A DNA stretch of 64,000 nt from the NCBI GenBank assembly GCA_013306675.1, contig JABLUY010000015.1, positions 224,834 to 288,833 on the forward strand, in the 5' to 3' direction. The notes beneath the pieces were generated by a model. The model did no database searches. It was not told where the DNA came from and saw only the letters and a list, made by a program, of their open reading frames with translations. Position numbers and translations under genes: made by a program. This stretch comes from Thraustochytrium sp. TN22. Lineage: Eukaryota; Sar; Bigyra; Thraustochytrida; Thraustochytriidae. Below are positions 29,301-39,511 of this stretch, piece by piece (the stretch's first letter is position 1; each line of letters starts with the position of its first letter).

Positions 29301-30993
29301 AGATGTCCGCCCAAGAGCCCGTTGAGATGTCCAGCACGCTGGATCCGTGCTCGCGGTAGTCGATGCTCACGCCACCCACGACGAGCATGCGGCTCTCGTC
29401 GAGCGCAACAGCGCCGTGCGAAAAGCAAGGTCTCGGAATGGCGGCCGCCAGAGAGGTCCACACGTGGGATCGGAGGTCGAAAATGTGGACGTCACCTAGC
29501 ATGTGCGCCGGGGAGAGCGCCACGGTCGCATAGCCGCCATAGACGACCATGCGATGGCCCATGGCCACGGCCGAGTGGCCATAGCGGCCGGGAGGAATGC
29601 GCCCGCCCTGCGCGACCACGCTCTCGATGCGGACAGCAGCCCCATCTTCGCTGAGTGATATGCGAACCACGTCGTCCATGAGCGCTTCCGCGTCGCGCCC
29701 GCCGTACAGCCACGCCGTCTCGCCGTCAGGATCGGCCACGAGCGTGTGGCCCCATCGCGCCGCAAAGGCGCCAGCCCCGCAAACTTGCACGGGTCGCCAG
29801 GAGCAGGCCGGCAGCGCACCGTCGACAGCGAGGACAGCAACGTCATTCTGGGCCTGGTGTGGCGAGTGTCGCCCGCCTGCAATGAGCATGGCATTGCGGC
29901 CGGGTAGCCAGCACGCCGCGTGCTTGATCCGCGCGCTCGGAGCCTCGCCGCTCGGCGAAAGGCGGCTGCACGAATACGAGCGAGCGTTGTCTCCGGACTC
30001 GGCCCGCACGCAAATCACATCGTTGCGGCGCTCGAAGGAAGAGCCCTCGCACGGACCGAGTCCGCCAAAGACCAAGGCGGCCGGCCCGCGACCGGCCGGC
30101 ACGACGGCTGCAGAGTGGCCCCAGCGGCGAAGCAGGCTGGCGCCCTCCCCAGCGCTCGCCGCTAGTGGCATCCAGTCCAAGCGGGCCGAGACCGCACGCA
30201 CGGAACGGGCGGAGGCAGTCTGCAGCAGGGACGGCACGGATGCGGCAGGCTGGGGCTCGCTTCCCTCGCGGAGCATGGCCTTGAGCCTGGCGAAGAAAGC
30301 GTCGCGGCGCGCACAGCTGGCGCGGAACTTGTCTGCCGCGATCCGACACATGATCTCTACGGAGCGCGGCTCGAGCAGCGTCTCCCCACGCCACAAGACG
30401 GGCACTTCGAGAACGTTGGCGGAGGTGCGCACGCCGACGATGATCTTCTTCTGGCCCAATGAGATGCCAGACTCGCGCATGCCACAGTCCATGGCGACTC
30501 GCAGGAGTGCCTGCGCGCTGGCCTGGTCGCGGCACTGCACATGCAGCACGAAGGGCTCGTGCTTGAGCACGGCGCTGCCGCCCTTGCCGCGCACCGAGTC
30601 CAGGAGCGCCTGCACCTCCTCGGCGTCCAGCGCACGGTCGTGGTTCACGCCAAGCCACCGACCGGCGCCCTTGCGCGGGCCTGCTGCCGTTGTAGCCGGC
30701 ACTCTCGAGGCGCCGGCCTCGTGCATCGTCTCAGCCGCCTCAGCCGCCTCCGCGGCCTCCGCGGCCTCCGCGGCCTCCGCGGCCTCCGCGGCGGCGCCCT
30801 CCTCGTAGAACAGGCTCACGCGCCCGGAGCAAGAGCTCGTCGTCACGTAGTCCGGCGCCGAGTTCACCTCCTTGACCAGGTCCACCACCGCGGCGTCCAG
30901 CGACCCCTTGGGCGACTTGTCCGAGTATGCCTCCGTGCCCACGCTCGCCAGCTCCGCCAGCACCGCCCTCTTGTGCGCGTCGAAGGCTGCCAT
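26365..30993 (-). CDS. TYW2/TYW3: Wybutosine multi-enzyme: TYW3, Kelch, two TYW2-N modules, TYW2 methyltransferase, JmjC
   Basis: A 1542-residue single-frame fusion for making wybutosine at position 37 of phenylalanine tRNA. Residues 1-245 are TYW3 (DKSPKGSLDAAVVDLV, TTSSCSGRVSLF), interrupted by an Ala-Glu repeat at 66-90. Residues 290-615 are a Kelch propeller (repeated GG and RWGH/RYGH motifs). Two near-identical modules, CKLCKTTLEKAGVFDKSRRI (about 651) and CKRCKTVLEKAGLFDKSRRI (about 768), match the N-terminal part of TYW2. Residues 855-1175 are the TYW2 transferase, with SAM motif VDLFAGIGYFTLP and NLGLIPSS. Residues 1230-1480 are a JmjC dioxygenase with His1388, Asp1390 and His1463. 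Plants fuse TYW3-Kelch-TYW2; a C-terminal JmjC is known from yeast TYW4. The carboxyl-methylating LCM domain of TYW4 is absent. Confidence 0.93.
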   Translation of the reverse strand: MAAFDAHKRAVLAELASVGTEAYSDKSPKGSLDAAVVDLVKEVNSAPDYVTTSSCSGRVSLFYEEGAAAEAAEAAEAAEAAEAAEAAETMHEAGASRVPATTAAGPRKGAGRWLGVNHDRALDAEEVQALLDSVRGKGGSAVLKHEPFVLHVQCRDQASAQALLRVAMDCGMRESGISLGQKKIIVGVRTSANVLEVPVLWRGETLLEPRSVEIMCRIAADKFRASCARRDAFFARLKAMLREGSEPQPAASVPSLLQTASARSVRAVSARLDWMPLAASAGEGASLLRRWGHSAAVVPAGRGPAALVFGGLGPCEGSSFERRNDVICVRAESGDNARSYSCSRLSPSGEAPSARIKHAACWLPGRNAMLIAGGRHSPHQAQNDVAVLAVDGALPACSWRPVQVCGAGAFAARWGHTLVADPDGETAWLYGGRDAEALMDDVVRISLSEDGAAVRIESVVAQGGRIPPGRYGHSAVAMGHRMVVYGGYATVALSPAHMLGDVHIFDLRSHVWTSLAAAIPRPCFSHGAVALDESRMLVVGGVSIDYREHGSSVLDISTGSWADISSSAEYGGDWAPQSMHQKFALVALRRGADLDVLALGGGILCFSFGNCLSESAIACVSDLVGRCTSTIPVAPARAAVDGPGLGVPAALCKLCKTTLEKAGVFDKSRRIAKLPGGLMGIPTRGALGDALAVLAASGMEDDQVEAFEALSLPATPVHDQQQTQPKQRKQQKKTAAPQAKLVQPKPEQPKQPPRAVHGPGIAVETSDCKRCKTVLEKAGLFDKSRRIAKLPSGKMAIPTRGELRNAVDTLAAAGLAPSEALDDVELPLTPVHSQEPLALAAGTAAGAGPSQRGGARRKQGQSAARSIREQLRVWLDGLITRLPGDVLPADLEKLRSELPRRLERLGDVVIIPREAFRSAEAWAPILSAGQDRPENCIWKMIATLSGAERVLTQQTVDPGVKRQSRAKMVYPRKHADTHVTVKQNGVLYSFDMEKCMFSSGNISEKQRVAGFACRGQVVVDLFAGIGYFTLPYLVKAEAAHVHACEWNADALQALRANLILNGVQGRCTVHAGDCRESVAASLEGVADRVNLGLIPSSRPFWASAVKALRPDRGGWLHVHENVARKERDAFLANLTETLKAYAPANWDATCVHVERVKSYSPHVDHLVIDVWCAPQGVGLPASGGPEGHHVLRVERGAAPPGETPAQPSVAPPARILRPRTDGAEENGPLAVPTRPFPRSREEARAIVALGIPVLLEDVPTCDAGFWDLEALVAFCGARPATGGKEVSVHVAQDNDERLSFVRKSFRFEITSMLGLLEAVRDPNTPPTYLRALGANARKDRAHFWRDFEELADASGLRFPTEFVGEEGDQAYFSSVLRIATAGLQLWTHYDCAANVLYQLHGSKRMVIFRPEDVCDLGMRGSTSTVVDIDGQPAGSAFARARARAMEVQLHAGQALYMPALWPHNARAETASIAVNVFWRSLDASLHSAKDLYGNRDPRPAEEATRLVQQALDVLKAASDSGATLPEPVQRFYRNLLASTLLD

Positions 30994-32108
30994 CTCGGCC
31001 CGCTCGCCGCCCGCGCGGGCCTCTCCGCCGCCTCGCCACCCCTACCAAGCGCGGCCGACCCGGCCGCGCTGCGCGCTCTGGCGGCCACGCCCTTGGCAGC
31101 CTGCGCCACCCGCTCGTGGTCGCTGTGCCATCATCCAGTGATGGGTGCCACTGCAGGCCAGGCAGACAACTGCGTCAGCTTGAACTTGAACCCACCTGGC
31201 TACACAGCCTGTGCGCGTGCAGCTCCTGCGCGAACGTCGCAACCAACGAACATAAGCGTACTGGTACGATCTGCTAGCTCGAGTGGTGTTCAAGATCGAG
31301 TCACGATCAAACTCATCGAGAAGGTCGAGTGCACTAAGGCCTGAGACCTGCGCATGAATCCGGGACGCCGCACGTACGAGGGTAGTGCCTTTTTTCCTCA
31401 AAAAGCGTCTCGGGTGATGACCTGTCCGTGGTCTATCCGGATTGACTTTAATGGGCTCTCCTTCTTCTGCCTGCGCTTCTTGGGCCCAGTCGCTAATGGG
31501 CCTCGGCGTCGGTCTCCGAGCAAGACGCAATGCTCCACACCGAGCTCCGCCTTGCCCGCGCAAGCGCAATCGCCTCTCCAGCTGCAGCCACTCTTGGCTG
31601 CTCGTCGGTCGTCTTCATTCTCGGTTTTCCTCGAAGGGAGCGCAGTGGACGAGACACAGCCAGATCGTTTTGCTTCACATGCCATGATTGGCCGCGTGGC
31701 CATGGACTCACTGTCACGGTCAGACAGGCCCAAGAGCAACCAAATACGGCCAGAGAGTGGCGGAAGTACCCACAGCACCACTCATCGACAGCACAGAATG
31801 TTCTATCAGTAGTGCTCAGAATGGGACAATCTACACATCAAAGGCGCTGCTTGCGCCGGATTCTGGGGAATACCGTGTACAGAGTGGACATGACCTTGCA
31901 GGCACATGCGAAATGCTGCTGCATGCGCGCACAAGCCCAACCAAAAAGGTTGTGGGCTGCGGCAGCTGGACGAGTCGTCCACAGCCTAAGCCATTTTAAC
32001 TATCGGAGCGAGCCGGGTCATGGGGCTAACCTTGGGTGGGAATGGAAGGAGAGAATGCGTGCGTGTGTGTGTGTATAAGGGGGGAGCTCGACCGCCGGCT
32101 CGGCTCGC
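30994..32108. other. Intergenic region
   Basis: About 1.1 kb with no protein-like frame. A CTGTCACGGTCAGACAG word with partial dyad symmetry is at about 31711-31727, and a short GT run followed by TATAAGG at about 32060-32080. Confidence 0.5.
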
Positions 32109-33050
32109 TCAGAGAAAGTCGTCCATGGCCCGCGGGGTGGAGGCATCGGGGCCGGATGCGGAGCGCGGCCTGGCGGTGCCAGGGAGCATGAGCTGGCGCA
32201 GGACGCCGGCCAAGACGCCTCCGGGCGACTTGCGGGGGATTGGCCGGCTGTGCGAGGCTGAAAAGGGCGGCGCGGAAAGGGCGGCGGTCTCGCCATCATC
32301 GTCCTCGCTATCCTTCTGCTCCTCTTCGATAATGTCATCGCTGGAGTGACGCTTCTGCAAAGTCCTCCCAAAGAAGCGGCGCGGCGCACGGTTGGGGCGC
32401 GACATGGCTGGCGCCGTATTGGCGCTGCGGCCGCTGCGTCGAGGAGGGCTTGACAGAGGGCCCCTGGAAGCGACGTCCTCGTCGCTGCTGCTGCTAGCGG
32501 CGCTCTCGCTGTCGCTATCGTCGTCCGGAATGACGAGCAGGCCAGACCGCGTTACGCGCACGTGCGCCTCGGCCTGGTTGCGCTCGAACTGCGCGAGCTC
32601 GTCGGAGTCCAGGTTCGCCGTGATGAGGTGGCGCAGCTCCCGAGGCCTAATGCTCTCGGTGCGCTGCAGCGGCGGCACGCCGCGCCTCAGGCTGCGCGCG
32701 CTCCCGCCGCGCGCTGCTGGTGTCGGCTGCACGAACGAGGCGTCCTCTGCTACGGTCTGCAAGGCGCGCTCCTGGCGGAACCTGCGCCGCGTCTGCAAGG
32801 CGCGCCGCTGGTGCTCAGAGAGCTCCACGGTCGGGTCACGTTCCCAGGCCGAGGGCGCCGCGGCGGCCGGCGCCTCCAGCTGCAGCAGCGCCTCGTCGGC
32901 GGTCGCGCCCCGCGGCGACGACATCGACCCGGCCGACTCGTCGCTGCGCGACCGCTGCCTGAACAGCGAGCGCCGCTGCAGCCTCGCCAGCCCTTCTGGC
33001 CGTGCGGTCGCCGCCGCCGCGGCCGCCACCTCTACCTCTTGCAGGTTCAT
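32109..33050 (-). CDS. Hypothetical protein, Ser/Arg-rich and acidic
   Basis: A 313-residue open frame with no family recognised. It is mostly low-complexity: basic Arg-rich N-terminal third (LQRRSLFRQRSRSDES), a more ordered-looking middle (RELRHLITANLDSDELAQFERNQAEAHVRVTRSGLLVIP, in two parts around residues 135-175), then Ser/Asp stretches (DDDSDSES, SSSSDEDV) and an Arg/Ser/Pro tail ending in AMDDFL. The ordered middle and the balance of residues suggest a real protein rather than a chance frame. The downstream-facing side is open intergenic DNA. Function unknown. Confidence 0.55.
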   Translation of the reverse strand: MNLQEVEVAAAAAATARPEGLARLQRRSLFRQRSRSDESAGSMSSPRGATADEALLQLEAPAAAAPSAWERDPTVELSEHQRRALQTRRRFRQERALQTVAEDASFVQPTPAARGGSARSLRRGVPPLQRTESIRPRELRHLITANLDSDELAQFERNQAEAHVRVTRSGLLVIPDDDSDSESAASSSSDEDVASRGPLSSPPRRSGRSANTAPAMSRPNRAPRRFFGRTLQKRHSSDDIIEEEQKDSEDDDGETAALSAPPFSASHSRPIPRKSPGGVLAGVLRQLMLPGTARPRSASGPDASTPRAMDDFL

Positions 33051-33187
33051 GGCCGTCCTCTTCTTCGGCCGGCCTGCCTCCTCGCCTCGTACCTGCCCGC
33101 CGGCAGGCCCGCCCGCCCGCCTGCGTTGCTGCTGCGCACGGCAGGGAGGGCGGCCGGCCCGCGGCGGCGCGCGCTCGCCTGCCTCCC

Positions 33188-33220
<33 letters not shown>

Positions 33221-33700
33221 GCAGGTGCGGAGAGAGCGGAGTCTGCTGTCTGTGCGTGCGCGCTGGCCTGCCTGCCTGCCTGCTTCTGGCCGCCCGCCGT
33301 CTACGGTGAGGACAAGCCCGGACACGGCGCGTGGCCAGCGCGTCTCGGGTCCGAGACGGTCTGTGTCTGGCCTCGCGCGCGCGCGCGCTGCCCCCTGCCT
33401 GGCCGCGCGCCGGGCCGCCTGGCCTCGCCGCGGTCGCCTCGCCGCGCCTCGCCTCGCCTCGCCGCGCCTCGCCTCGCGTCGCGCGGGCGCCGGCGCGTGC
33501 CGCGAAGCGAAGCGATCTGGCAAGCCTCGCTCTACTCTCGCTAGCTAGCTGGCGAGCGAGCGAGCGAGCGAGCGCGCGCCTCGAGCTAGCTGCCAGCAGA
33601 GATTTCGAAGAACGAGCCCACGCCAGCCGGCCGCTGCGCCACGCTGGCCTAGGCCGCCAGCTGCCGCGCCGCCCTGCGTGCCTCGCCTCGCGCGCCTGCG

Positions 33701-33701
<1 letters not shown>

Positions 33702-33741
<40 letters not shown>
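33702..33741. repeat. CCTG tetranucleotide repeat
   Basis: About nine CCTG units in the gene-poor region; the same unit occurs at 62213-62249 upstream of the giant Tudor gene and, reversed, at 4240-4261. Confidence 0.9.
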
Positions 33742-35625
33742 GTGCCGGCTGGCTAGCTAGCGGTCTGCCGACTCTGCCGCAGCGCTGCCGTGTGCCCGCT
33801 GGCGGCCGGCCCGTCGCGGCCCAGCTGAGCCGAGCCGACCCGAGCCCAGCCAGCGCAGCGCAACGCAAGTTCCCAGCCAGCGCAGCGCAACGCAGGTTCC
33901 GCAACCACGCCGCCGCGCCGGGCTGCCCTTTCCACTGTTTCCAGGCCTGCATTCCGCGGTTTTCCAGCCTTTCTCGCAGTGCAGCGCCGCTGGCCCGACT
34001 CGCCTCGGAGAGCGACGCCGCCACTGGCACGGGCGGAGCTGCGCTGGAGCGGCCAGGCAGGCTACCAGAGTGAACGAGCTGTAAGTTGCGGCGTAAGTCT
34101 GCGGAACTCATCGCCCACTTGCGGGCTGCGACAGCGGAGCGCTGTGGCGCTGGCTGGCCGGGGCGCCCGCCGCCGCCGGCCAGCACCGAGTCACGCTGGC
34201 TGGCCGGGCCCGCGCGGCGCGCCGCCACTGGGCAGCGCCGGCGCTCAGCTGGCCAGCGGCGGCGTCCTGCACGTGGCACGGCGCGGCCGTCGCGCGCGGC
34301 GCGCGGCCATGGCCAGCGCGGCCACGCCCGGGCGCTGGCCGCTCCGAGTCACGGTCAGTGGCACTGCAGGCCTGGTCAGCTGCGGCTGCTCTGACTCGCG
34401 CCGCGTGCCAGCGCTGCGCAGCGTGCCCGGCAGCTCGCTGGCCGGAGTCCGACTGGCCGCCGGAGCCGCGGTCCGAGCGCAGGCACAGGCAGGCTGGCGC
34501 GCGGCGTCGGCCACGACAGCCGAGCGCAGCGCGCCCGCCGGCCACTGCAGGCCGGAGGCCCGGAGGCTCCGAGCCCGAGCGAGCTGAGCTGGGCCCGCCG
34601 CCGCGCCCGCCGCGCCGCGTGACCTGGCCGCCCGCCCGCTCAGCTTCCTCCGAGTCAGGCTGCCAGCAGTGCCGCCGTTCGCGCGCCCCCGGCGCCGGGT
34701 CGGCGGCCGGAGGCGCTGGCTCGCCTGCTCTGCGCCGACTCGGACTCGACGGGGATGATGAGGTCGCCCTGCTGACCTCACTGCAGCGTGACAGCACAGC
34801 GTGACAGCACACGCGCTCATCATCATGATCACTGCAAGTTTTCACTGCAAGTTTTCCCGCCGTGACTGCAGCGCCGGCTAGAACTTCGTTTGCCCCGGGG
34901 CCAGCTGCGGCCAGCTGAGGCCAGCTGAGGCGCGGCCAGGCCGGGCGCGGGCGCTCGCGCCGTCGCGGCAGCGCAGCTCGCTGTGCTTTGGGGTGGTGGT
35001 GGGGCCGCGCTCGGAGCTCCGTGGGGTCGCGGCGCTCGCGAGTCTGCGACTACGGGACTGGCGCCAGGTTGTTGCCAGGTTAGTATGCCAGCGCTGGCGG
35101 TGACTGTGATGACTGCAAGCTAGCTCGCCGCATCAGTTTGGCGGGGCCTCTCGGATGGAGAGCGAGCGCTCCAAAGGAAATGCAGCGAAGCGCAGCGTCG
35201 AGCAACTAGGCTAGCTCGTGAGTCGCGTCTTGCACAGCCCGAGCACAACGCAGCCAAGCCACTGCTCTCCGGGTCGAGTCGTGGTCACGCTGGCCGCCAT
35301 GGTCGGTGTTGTTTGCACGCTCGCTAGCGAGCGAGCATGGCATCGCTCTCCAAGTCGGGTCTCGGACGCATCCGGACGGCCCGGCCAGGAAGGGAACCGA
35401 CGACGTGCGGCCAGCGCATGATGATCAGAGCGCGGCGCGACCGCAGCACCAGCTCTGGTCCACCATGGCCAGTGCCACAGTGCTGGCTAGCCCTGGCCTG
35501 GCAGGCACGCAACGCCCTGGTCCGACTCGGAGCCGCCGCTGCCGCTGCCGCTGCCGCTGCAGTTGACTGGTTTGGTTCTCCAAGTGCCTCCGAGTCCAGC
35601 TCAACGCGTTTCCCGGCCACTGCTG

Positions 35626-35635
35626 CACTGCAGTG
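35626..35635. promoter_or_regulatory. CACTGCAGTG palindrome, candidate regulatory site
   Basis: One of four perfect copies in the window. It lies in the gene-poor region about 260 bp beyond the stop of the unknown gene at 35896. Confidence 0.25.
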
Positions 35636-35895
35636 GCCGCTCTCGGGCCGGGCCGGATCAGCAGCCACGTCGCCCACCACGACGTCACGGTTTCGTCCGC
35701 CGACAGGCCGGCGTCACGGTGCAGTGAGAGGCGGATGGCCGGCGCCTTGCTGGACACTGGCAGTTCGCGCAAGAGAACGCTCAAGTTGCTGGCGGTGCGC
35801 CGATCTGACGCGAGCTGACGGGCGCTGACGGGCGCTGACGGCTTTTGGTCAAGGTTCTCTTCTTCGCTGGTACCACCGTAACTTTTATAACTAAC

Positions 35896-37800
35896 TTAGC
35901 TTTGACAGGGAGCCCAAGCTGTGGCATCGGCGGCCTTGCTGCGGCGGCGGAGGTCCGTCTCACGGAGCAAGACCTGACGGCACAGCTTGGTAAAGTTGGA
36001 GCGCGAAATGTGGTAGCCCTGCACAAAGAGGGTGGCCTCCTTGTGCTTGACCCCCTCGACACGCTCCGCGGTGTAGACGTCCGCGAACCCGCTGCGCCGC
36101 AAGTGGTGCGCCACGCGATACATGAGAGCGGACCAGATGCAGCTCTTGGCCGGCGCATGGAGGAGGCTCGTCGAGTATGCCAGCATCACATCGCGCGTCG
36201 CCTGCCGCACCAGGTACACGCGGCTATCGCTGCACGAGCTGGCGCGGAAGGCGTGCTCGTCAAAGTCTACTGGCGCAGCACCCCTGCGCAGCACGAAGTT
36301 TAGGTCGTCTTCGAACAAAATCGCGTTGCGGTGCTTCGCCTTGCCGCGCAGCTCCTCCACATACAGCACGCTTCGCTCTTGCTCGCTCAGTTGCTGCGCA
36401 TGGTACTCCTCCATCGTCGCTAGGAACCAGAATGAGTCCTTGACCGAGAGTCGCGGCGCGCTCGACCCGCCACCACCTGTCTGAGTCTTTCGTCGTTTTG
36501 CGCTTGCGGGTGGCGCCGCCGGGCTTCGTGGGCTCCGGTCGCCACCACGGTCTCGGACCGCGTCCTCGGCCTCTTTTTGGATGCCCGCAATTACTGCACT
36601 CAGCGCGACCGAGTCGATCGCGTCTCCAGGTCGATGAGATGAGGAGGACGACGAGGACGACGAGGAGGACGACGACGACGAGGTAGAGTACACGGGTGCA
36701 ACATGCGGGCCGGCGCTCATGTTCACGGGCAGCGGTGGCAGCGGCGGTGGCAGCGGCGGCGACGGTGGGGAGGGCGGCAGCGGCTGCAGCTGGAGTTCAG
36801 ACTCGGGCTGCGCGACACGGTCGACACGAACGCCAAAGACGTTGGCGTCGGTTTCCGGATACCAGACGGCCACCTGCGACGGGGTCACGGTAGGAGCGTG
36901 TACATTTGCGTCGTATGGCGGCGACCAAGACGACTGCCTTTCTTCGACATGCGTCTCGTACACGAGGTGCTCATGCGACGTTGGCGGAGGTCCTCGCGGC
37001 GGCGGCGATGGCAAGAGCGATGGCGGCAGTAGCTGAACGTGCTGGTCTTGCTGGTACGCTAGAGGCGAGGCGGCCCCAGGATGGCGGTGGCGCTTCCTGT
37101 GGCGATCCTCCTCCACACGGAACCTGTTCATGGACGGCGGCTCTTCAAGCAAAGGTAGTAACTCGTCCCACAGAGGCTCGTCCGCGAGACTGTCGTGAAC
37201 CACGGCAAGGCTGAAACTGCCGCCGTGGGGAGGTGCACCGCCACCAGAGCGTGGGCTGGCACTCGGCCCAGTTGGCGAACACGTGCTATGAAAGGCGTCT
37301 TCACCACCACTCTCGGCCTCCTCGCCAAGCGCTGGCCCGAAGCGCCACGGCGCTGGGCGCTCGACCTCCGTGTGCGTCGCAATCGTTCCTTGCTTCGAGC
37401 GGCGGAGGGATGCGCTTGCAGCCTCGGCCGTGGAGATCGTGACCGTGCCGGCCGGCGCGGTGCTTGCTCCGCGTCGCGGAAGTCTCGCTGCACGTTTGCT
37501 TTGGACTTGGTGAACCTGGCCCCGGCGAAGCGCGGGCTGCGCCGATGGCTGGTCCCGGGTCTGCAAACTTCGCAGAAAGCACCTCTTGCTGCTTCGCGCG
37601 GGCGGTTCTGCTGCGGCGCGCCTCCCTCGTGCGCCTGACAGTGAGTCTTGTCTCGCGCGGCGTGCTGCCCGGGCGAGCCCTCTATCCGTAGGCTTTGGGT
37701 TTGGCTTCGCAGGCTTCGCACGCGTCGAGGCGCGTCGCGCGCGAGTGCCTGCTGGTCTCCTTCTCCCCGCTCGCATCCGCGCCCGACCGGGTCTCGGCAT
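35896..37800 (-). CDS. Unknown protein with polyserine tract and conserved-looking C-terminal region
   Basis: A 634-residue open frame not matched to any family. The first ~350 residues are basic then Pro/Ser-rich (runs such as PPSPPSPPLPPPLPPLP), followed by a Ser homopolymer (about residues 370-390) and a Lys/Arg patch (AKRRKTQ), a possible nuclear signal. From about residue 455 it becomes ordered: DSFWFLATMEEYHAQQL, then NAILFEDDLNFVLRRG, RVYLVRQATRDVMLAYSTSL, SCIWSALMYRVAHHLRRSGF and NFTKLCRQVLLRE. This globular region looks like a true domain of unknown type. Internal ATGs such as the one at 36720 could be the real start. Confidence in the C-terminal half is higher than in the N-terminal half. 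Confidence 0.6.
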   Translation of the reverse strand: MPRPGRARMRAGRRRPAGTRARRASTRAKPAKPNPKPTDRGLARAARRARQDSLSGARGRRAAAEPPARSSKRCFLRSLQTRDQPSAQPALRRGQVHQVQSKRAARLPRRGASTAPAGTVTISTAEAASASLRRSKQGTIATHTEVERPAPWRFGPALGEEAESGGEDAFHSTCSPTGPSASPRSGGGAPPHGGSFSLAVVHDSLADEPLWDELLPLLEEPPSMNRFRVEEDRHRKRHRHPGAASPLAYQQDQHVQLLPPSLLPSPPPRGPPPTSHEHLVYETHVEERQSSWSPPYDANVHAPTVTPSQVAVWYPETDANVFGVRVDRVAQPESELQLQPLPPSPPSPPLPPPLPPLPVNMSAGPHVAPVYSTSSSSSSSSSSSSSSSHRPGDAIDSVALSAVIAGIQKEAEDAVRDRGGDRSPRSPAAPPASAKRRKTQTGGGGSSAPRLSVKDSFWFLATMEEYHAQQLSEQERSVLYVEELRGKAKHRNAILFEDDLNFVLRRGAAPVDFDEHAFRASSCSDSRVYLVRQATRDVMLAYSTSLLHAPAKSCIWSALMYRVAHHLRRSGFADVYTAERVEGVKHKEATLFVQGYHISRSNFTKLCRQVLLRETDLRRRSKAADATAWAPCQS

Positions 37801-39511
37801 CTGCGCGCGCAGGACGCCGCCGCGCCTGCGAAGCCGGGCTCGTCCCAGCTCAGCGATGGGCGGTGGCGGGTGTCAACCGCGCAGCCGTGCCTGGGCGGGC
37901 AGCCGACCGGTCCGGCGCTGCGGCACGAGCGCGGGCGCGCGCTCGCGCGCGCGCGCGCCAACAGCCTCGGGACTTGCGCAGAGGCCGCCGCCGCCCGAGC
38001 GCCACCAGTTTGCCAGCCCCAGCCCCGCGCGGGCGAGGCCGACGGGCAGTCGGCCGCGCAGCGCAAGAGCGGGCTCGGGGAGCGAGCGCTCGCATCGTCC
38101 TCACAAACTGAACCGAGGACAGGGACATCGTCGCGGAGTCCCCATGTTTTTATGAGATAGCGCCGGCGCACTCGGCGCACACCGTGAGCCCGCCATGGCC
38201 ACCACCGTAGTCGTCCGAGTCCGAGTCCTCGGCGAAGGCCGATTGATGCCTTTCAGGTTCACTGTAACTTACGGGTCTACTACCGCGCGGCACGCGCGTC
38301 CTGTTCAGCTGGCGCCCGGGCGGCGGCGCCCGTCCAGGCTCGCGAAACATCGATCAGCACCGCAACGGCCTGCCGCTGAGCTGGCTGCAACCAAGATGGC
38401 TGCGAGGCATGCCCGCCGGCCTGGCCTGGCCCGGCCTGGCCTGGCTCCGACCCACGTGCAGTGACGGCACTGGCACCTTGCGATGGCGAGACAGTTGGCA
38501 GTAGTCCCGAGCGCAGCGGCGTGGCCGATCGAGCTTGCGGGCTTGCGGCGGACGTCCATGCGCTTACGCTTGCGCTCGCGCTTACGCCGCGCAAAAGTAA
38601 CCACGTTGCAGTCCAGCATCATGGGCCTGTTGCCTTTCTCCGCGTCTCTCCTCCCGGCCTGCGCCAGCAATGACTGCGCGCGCGTGCCTTCCGCAAGTTC
38701 TTCCGAAGGTGTAACGAGCGCGCGGCTGATGGTGACATCGTTTCCCCGTGACGCGAGGATGAGGTGCCTGGGCAATGAGGTCGGCCGTTTTACCTTGCTA
38801 TGAACATTTTCCCCGTCGTGTTCTTGTGGCAGTCATCTTCGCACGACCTCGTCTCGCTTCGAGTCAAGCTCGCTGTCAAGACTCTGATGTGGGCGAAGAG
38901 GGCGATCCTCCACCCGCGACTCCATTGCTCGTGCCAAGAATGATGGTGACTCCATTGCTCGTGCCAAGAATGATGGTGTCACGTCGCGTTTGCCATGCAG
39001 CTCAGTCGCTCAACAGGCCAAGACGATGCAATTGCAGCCGCCTGGTGCTGGCCTGAAGGCCACAGGGAGGTTGCTGCGACGATGTGTGTCCACTTGATGG
39101 CTGCAGGCAGCTACACGGCACAGCACGCTAGGGCAAGGCATGAGACGGCATGGCACGACGCGTCAAGCGCATCGCTTCAGCTCTCGCGCTGCTCGCTCGC
39201 AGTCTGCAAGGTCAACAATGCGGTCCCTCTTGGGACTCGGGCGAAGGCTAGCTAGCTAGCTATAGCTTTGCGTGCCGAGTTACGTCAAACAAGAACGTGG
39301 TAAGCTGCACTTGAAGCCCGCATGCATGCTAGCGACAGGGAACCTTGTTTCCAAGCTTCAGGCCGCAGCTTTGCTTGACGCAAGCGACGACGCTTCTCTC
39401 GCTCTCTTTGTATGCGGGCTCCTTGATGATGATGCTCGCTGACGCTCACATCGCGTTTGAAGAAAGAAGAAGACATGGACGGACCTACGCTAAGCTCTCC
39501 TTCTGTATAGT
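37801..39511. other. Intergenic region
   Basis: About 1.7 kb with no recognised gene. It has a CG-rich alternating stretch at about 37935-37960 and an exact 30-bp tandem duplication at 38918-38947/38948-38977. GCTA words occur near 39250. Confidence 0.5.

Larger units (their letters stand above)
33051..35895. other. Gene-poor repeat-rich intergenic region
   Basis: About 2.8 kb in which no open frame looks like a protein (frames here are Arg/Ala/Pro-rich translations of GC-rich repeats). It contains GAGC units at about 33551-33573, a CCTG run at about 33702-33741, a 27-bp tandem duplication at 33845-33871/33872-33898, a 13-bp tandem duplication at 34830-34842/34843-34855, and GACTCGG, GTCACGG and CACTG words. 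A noncoding RNA gene cannot be excluded. Confidence 0.5.

Noticed and set aside
33545-34845. Several Arg/Ala/Gly-rich open frames on both strands
   Set aside because: They translate GC-rich repeats, overlap each other on both strands and show no ordered segment.
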